Origin: a bacterium
Lineage (GTDB): Bacteria > Pseudomonadota > Alphaproteobacteria > Caulobacterales > Hyphomonadaceae
Assembly (NCBI GenBank): GCA_030824255.1
Contig: JAVBYB010000176.1
Span: 1-9,182, forward strand
DNA: 9,182 bases
Direction: 5' to 3'
Made by a program: the position numbers and the translations under genes
Shown: piece after piece, positions 6,601 to 9,182 of the stretch
How positions within the stretch are numbered: position 1 is the first letter of the stretch
Layout: each line of letters begins with the position of its first letter
Notes under the pieces: model-generated
Database searches by the model: none
Told to the model about the DNA's origin: nothing
The model's input: only the letters and a program-made list of their open reading frames with translations

Positions 6601-9182
6601 GCCGACGCCGCCGATGCGGTTCTGGCGACGTCTTCGGCCGATGTGGCAGCCGCAGAGGCGGCAGCTCTTTCGGACGCCGGTGCGCTTCGATCAGTTGCGG
6701 ATGTGGCGCGGGCAGGCGCTGATGCAATCAGCACGACTTCTGCGATCAATGCGCTGCTCGCGGCACTCGTCGCGGCAAGCGCCACGGATGCGACAGCACT
6801 GCAGACGGCCGCGGGCGTTGCTCGGGGAGTCGCTGACAACACAGATGCGACGGCTTTGCAGTCAGCTGCGACACAGGCAGAAGCCGACGACCAGGCTTTT
6901 CTGGATGCTCAGGCAGCGTCGGATGCCGCGGCGGCTCTGGTTGCCATTGCGCTTGTCGCGAGAGATGACGCTCAGGCAAATCTGGATGCCTTGGTGGGCT
7001 CGGGCGCCCCGCAAGAGCAGATCGATGCAGCTCAAGTCGAGCTTCAGGCGCGCCAGACCGCGTTCGACAGCGCTCTTGCCGATGCCGTTGTCGCTACTGA
7101 CGCAGCTATTCTCGCTCAATCTGTTGCGGACGCGACCGACTTTGGCTTGTTGCAGCAGGCAGCAGATGCCGCGATGGTCGACGATCAGGCAGCCACAGTG
7201 GCTCAGGGGGCAGCTGTTGCCGCCATTGCCGCAGACGTCGCCTTGACGACCGCGCTGAACGCCTATGTGGCAGTGGCTGCGGCCGATCAGGCCGCAGAGG
7301 CCGCTGCGGCGGCGGCAGACTTCGACGCAGATGCGGCTGAGCAGGCGGATGTGATGCTCACGGCCGCGCAAGCCTCTGTCGCGATCGCTGCAACCACAGC
7401 GGCAAGCGCTGCTGCGGCTGAAGCGGCCGCTGCCGATGTGCTTGCGGTCGCGCAGGCAAATCTGACAAGGCTGCAGACAGAGGGAAATGCCGGGACAGAA
7501 CACCAGTATGGTAGCCTGCTCCTCGCGAACCCGACGATGGGAATATATAGCGACGCCGGTACAACGATGAGCCTCAATGGCGATATCGTGACAGTCCTCG
7601 GGAAGCAGTACATTCGCGACGTCCGCACGCCCAGTGCTGCTACGAGCGCAGGTGACTCAGCTGGATATGCCCTGGATGGAGCTCCGAACTCAGGCGGGGA
7701 GTCGCACGAAGTCATCGTTGCATCCGATCGTGACGACCTCATTTATGCACGTGGCGGCGACGACACGGTATATGGAGAGGATGGCAAAGATCTGATCAAC
7801 GGCGGCAACGGCATCGATCGTCTCTACGGCGGTGATGGCGACGACACGATTCTTGGCGGAGACGGCGGCGACCTGATCGATGGCGGCCTCGGCGACGACG
7901 TGTTGTTCGGGGAGCAGAACGCTACGGCTGCAGCAGGCATCGACCAGGTGATCGGCTCTGACGGCAACGACTATATCGACGGCGGCATTGGCATCGACAA
8001 GCTGTCTGGCAGCGCGGGCGACGATGTCATTTTCGGCGGCGGCGACACTGACGCCTTCACCCACGGCGGCGACGGCAACGACTACATCGATGGCGGCGTG
8101 ACGGGTGATCTTCTTTGGGGCGATGGCGGCAGCGACCTGATCGTCGGCCGGGCCGACCAGGATATTGTCGCCGGCATGGATGGCGACGATATCCTGCGTC
8201 CCGGGCCTCTTTCTCAATCCCTCACGGGCGGCGGTGACGAAGTCATGGGTGGAGACGGTCTTACGGACCGGGGTGAGAACGGCAAAGGCACGGGCTTCGA
8301 CATCATTGATCTCAGTGACTGGCAGGCGGCTCCCATCGGTGCGAACGTGAATTTTGCGACGCAACAGAATCCGATGCAGGCTATCGACGGTAACCCGCAA
8401 TTCCCGGCGTGGGTTGGAGTCGAGGGCGCTATTGGTTCGCGCAACGATGACACATTCCTCGGTGATGCCGGCAGCAACTGGCTGATTGGCGGAAGTGGCA
8501 ACGACAAGATGACCGGTGGCATCGGCAACGATCTCATCATCGGTGATGGTGTCCGTCTCGATACGCTGATTGGAACCTACAACAGCGGCTATGATGGTTT
8601 CTTCGATGGAGCCTCGCATCGTGCGACGGGGTTCGCAGAGAAGAATGGCCTGCTCGATGCAGTGGGGTGGGGCGACCAGAAGCATTTCACCGAAATTCTC
8701 AAGTCCTCCATGTTCAGGGATCTCGTTCTTGGCGGCAGCGAGGTAACCCAGATCTGGCGTAATGGAGTCGCCCAATCGACAGGCGAGTCGGCCGGAGTTT
8801 TTGGCGATGGCGGCATCGTCGGCGAAGCCGATGTGGTGAATTTTTCAGGCGTGGTCGGCGACTATACGGTCGAGCTGCTGCACTTTGATGCTGCAACACG
8901 ACAGCTGGTTGCTTCATCGAGCGCGACGACGGTTCTCGCCGTCCGGATTACGGACGAGGTGGCCGATCGTGATGGTCAGGATATCGTGGTTGGAGTCGAG
9001 AGCTTCCGCTTCTCCGACGGGAATGGCGGGCACAAGACCTTTTCAGCCTCGCAACTTGTACCCGTGCCGGCTTCGGGTGCTGCAATCATCAGCGACCTGA
9101 CGCCGCTTGAAGGACAGGCCCTGACCGTCGACACGTCGACGATCACGGACCCGAACGGTGTCGGCACGCTGCAGTATCAGTG
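3670..9182 (+). CDS. Giant secreted animal-haem-peroxidase/RTX protein (MopA-like 'peroxicin'), partial at its C-terminus
   Basis: At least 1837 residues, running off the right edge. The peroxidase domain (about 150-800) keeps the haem pocket of the myeloperoxidase superfamily. GQFFDHG supplies Q242, D245 and distal H246; SPYIDQS (308-314) is the calcium loop; RANE supplies catalytic R546 and the haem-linking E549; YRFGH supplies proximal H681; RGRDLGIP (762-769) is the conserved late motif. An Ala-rich helical insert spans 948-1272. RTX nonapeptides span about 1351-1509 and 1592-1627. A beta-rich part with VGVESFRFSDG follows, then an Ig/cadherin-like start (ISDLTPLEGQALTVDTSTI). There is no N-terminal signal peptide, as expected for type I secretion, whose C-terminal signal would lie outside the window. 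ATGs at 3625, 3670 and 3679 are in frame. 3670 and 3679 are near-equivalent, and the purine run AAGTGGGA (3663-3670) is better spaced for 3679. MopA proteins of Aurantimonas and Erythrobacter oxidise Mn(II); that this one does is unproven. Confidence 0.95.
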   Translation, partial: MATMTTLKGFSFNFSDLAFMRDQIRFRPLFDADGKAIVNWSGVGPIYDAAGSLIWDGVGMTASEAVSAFGVSFNTYTSSQGLRNIDGLANNLFNPEWGNTDLPFMQRTRVIFDKYLKPLDASDPNAFYAAKFAVAPNPPLADYTKTAENLTEANVTDYTPRMISRTVTTAGVTFETQPGSTHLVKDANGYTAVSDYGMLQSLGQQDARPSVSEDGSANNEWFIGGTNPGVAPVNGWFVLFGQFFDHGLDFVGKGADGTKITITLSPDDPMYGVIDPTSGRPATKIVISRADVSGFAEDGTAQWVNHASPYIDQSQTYGSHAAVTELLREWIMDPVSGSWKPGMAMLDGATSAAWTNAWGEITSATLPTLNELRAHLLSTGRDDLAWEDVLNLRQRGADGDVVDSDASTDGVQGTGTGAALLLDMNPRFDAAHFANALNPDSGAAFDANILTLATAAQDLGCSFGYDENAGTIYLDIPAGMMGPGSAATQFTGASALYFWVNFGDFSIKNTMALGPTILPVNESVHDAVSDLLLAAVGDHYIAGDGRANENIGLTAVHHVFHEEHNYQVRNIIEAIKAQDAREVALDEAGTYAHDVLHDWQVNTGEQDASGNYIHAGGAIAWDHEKIFQAAKMTVEMEYQHTAVDQFARTITPNLHEFVGYNSGENATISLDFSQVAYRFGHSTLRESIDVLDPTGSLSGAVMRIALEKAFLSPEKFAELGAGAIAMGMTHQQANEVDEFLTPALNQGLLGQPLDLAAINIARGRDLGIPTLNDMREALQLTRYASWADFGANVIHPDNLVNFIAAYSFDGDVARASAILALASNEMSTGDASNVWGYTVEQAINFLNNSDGALFGVDGFEKIDCWLGGLAEIHVTGGLLGETFDTIFVDQIGRLMDGDRFYYLQRLSNINYGQEIIDEQFKDIIERTTGARHLNGSAFAYADQYLDLAADANADADIAAATAALETAQLGYDNAVTVADAADAVLATSSADVAAAEAAALSDAGALRSVADVARAGADAISTTSAINALLAALVAASATDATALQTAAGVARGVADNTDATALQSAATQAEADDQAFLDAQAASDAAAALVAIALVARDDAQANLDALVGSGAPQEQIDAAQVELQARQTAFDSALADAVVATDAAILAQSVADATDFGLLQQAADAAMVDDQAATVAQGAAVAAIAADVALTTALNAYVAVAAADQAAEAAAAAADFDADAAEQADVMLTAAQASVAIAATTAASAAAAEAAAADVLAVAQANLTRLQTEGNAGTEHQYGSLLLANPTMGIYSDAGTTMSLNGDIVTVLGKQYIRDVRTPSAATSAGDSAGYALDGAPNSGGESHEVIVASDRDDLIYARGGDDTVYGEDGKDLINGGNGIDRLYGGDGDDTILGGDGGDLIDGGLGDDVLFGEQNATAAAGIDQVIGSDGNDYIDGGIGIDKLSGSAGDDVIFGGGDTDAFTHGGDGNDYIDGGVTGDLLWGDGGSDLIVGRADQDIVAGMDGDDILRPGPLSQSLTGGGDEVMGGDGLTDRGENGKGTGFDIIDLSDWQAAPIGANVNFATQQNPMQAIDGNPQFPAWVGVEGAIGSRNDDTFLGDAGSNWLIGGSGNDKMTGGIGNDLIIGDGVRLDTLIGTYNSGYDGFFDGASHRATGFAEKNGLLDAVGWGDQKHFTEILKSSMFRDLVLGGSEVTQIWRNGVAQSTGESAGVFGDGGIVGEADVVNFSGVVGDYTVELLHFDAATRQLVASSSATTVLAVRITDEVADRDGQDIVVGVESFRFSDGNGGHKTFSASQLVPVPASGAAIISDLTPLEGQALTVDTSTITDPNGVGTLQYQ
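6511..7485 (+). other. Alanine-rich, lysine-free helical insert within the peroxidase/RTX protein
   Basis: Residues about 948-1272 are mostly Ala with Asp, Gln, Val, Thr and Leu. I find no Lys, Cys or Trp and only six Arg, so the segment is very acidic. The only proline, P1114 in VGSGAPQEQI, lies almost exactly at its midpoint and probably marks a turn between two long helices. Local internal similarity is visible: TDATALQ-x-AA occurs at 1039-1048 and again at 1058-1067, a 19-residue period. It separates the catalytic domain from the RTX blocks. A helical spacer or antiparallel coiled-coil hairpin is the likely fold; the function is unknown. Confidence 0.8.
7720..8196 (+). repeat. RTX calcium-binding nonapeptide block 1
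   Basis: Residues about 1351-1509 contain roughly 14 units of the GGxGxDxUx type. The first run is regular (GGDDTVY, GEDGKDLIN, GGNGIDRLY, GGDGDDTIL, GGDGGDLID, GGLGDDVLF). Looser units follow, separated by short inserts. Such repeats bind calcium and form parallel beta-rolls after secretion by type I systems. The repeats are in the protein; at DNA level they are only approximate GGCGGCGA-like motifs. Confidence 0.93.
8443..8550 (+). repeat. RTX calcium-binding nonapeptide block 2
   Basis: Residues 1592-1627 carry three to four further units (GDAGSNWLI, GGSGNDKMT, GGIGNDLII, GDG). They are separated from block 1 by about 80 residues that contain FDIIDLSDW and a segment poor in nonapeptides. 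Confidence 0.88.

Noticed and set aside
6614..7246. Plus-strand open frame of 210 codons in another phase
   Set aside because: It is a shadow of the Ala-rich part of the peroxidase gene; its Arg/Leu/Gln-rich composition comes from shifted GCG/GCA codons.
7720..8550. CRISPR or DNA tandem repeat array
   Set aside because: The periodicity is 27 bp and follows the RTX nonapeptide in frame; the DNA repeats are imperfect and coding.
7690..8775. Long minus-strand open frame of 361 codons
   Set aside because: It lies entirely opposite the RTX-coding part of the peroxidase gene. Its Val/Ala/Asp-rich sequence is what the reverse complement of GGCGGCGACGAC-like codons yields, and it shows no domain.

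Overview
The window looks like chromosomal DNA from a moderately GC-rich Gram-negative proteobacterium, most likely an alphaproteobacterium. This rests on protein families and codon choice, not on any marker gene. It holds four protein-coding genes, two of them cut by the window edges. There are two non-coding stretches of about 505 and 391 bp. I see no tRNA, rRNA, insertion sequence or CRISPR array.

Layout. (1) Positions 1-763, minus strand: the N-terminal 254 codons of a periplasmic adaptor (membrane fusion protein) of the CusB/CzcB/HlyD type, as used by RND efflux pumps. (2) Positions 764-1268: a divergent intergenic region with putative regulator boxes and a strong GC-rich hairpin. (3) Positions 1269-1922 and 1926-3278, plus strand: a two-component operon encoding an OmpR-family response regulator and a PhoQ-like sensor histidine kinase, 3 bp apart. 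(4) Positions 3279-3669: an AT-richer intergenic region with a third cluster of the same boxes and a TATAAT hexamer. (5) From 3670 past the right edge, plus strand: at least 1837 codons of a giant animal-haem-peroxidase/RTX protein. Its haem-pocket residues are intact. It carries an alanine-rich, lysine-free helical insert of about 325 residues, two blocks of RTX calcium-binding nonapeptides, and the beginning of an Ig/cadherin-like C-terminal region. Its architecture resembles the MopA-type manganese-oxidising peroxidases and other bacterial 'peroxicins', which are expected to leave the cell by type I secretion.

How the parts may work together. The main new observation is a direct repeat with the half-site CTGA(A/C) and an 11-bp period, the spacing typical of OmpR/PhoB-family binding sites. 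It occurs in front of the efflux adaptor gene (860-876), in front of the two-component operon (1173-1223) and in front of the peroxidase gene (3465-3503). The simplest inference is a small local regulon in which the PhoPQ-like pair controls itself, an efflux pump and a secreted oxidative enzyme. The inducing signal might be a metal, envelope stress or an oxidant. The signal, and whether the peroxidase acts on Mn(II), halide or something else, cannot be read from the sequence.
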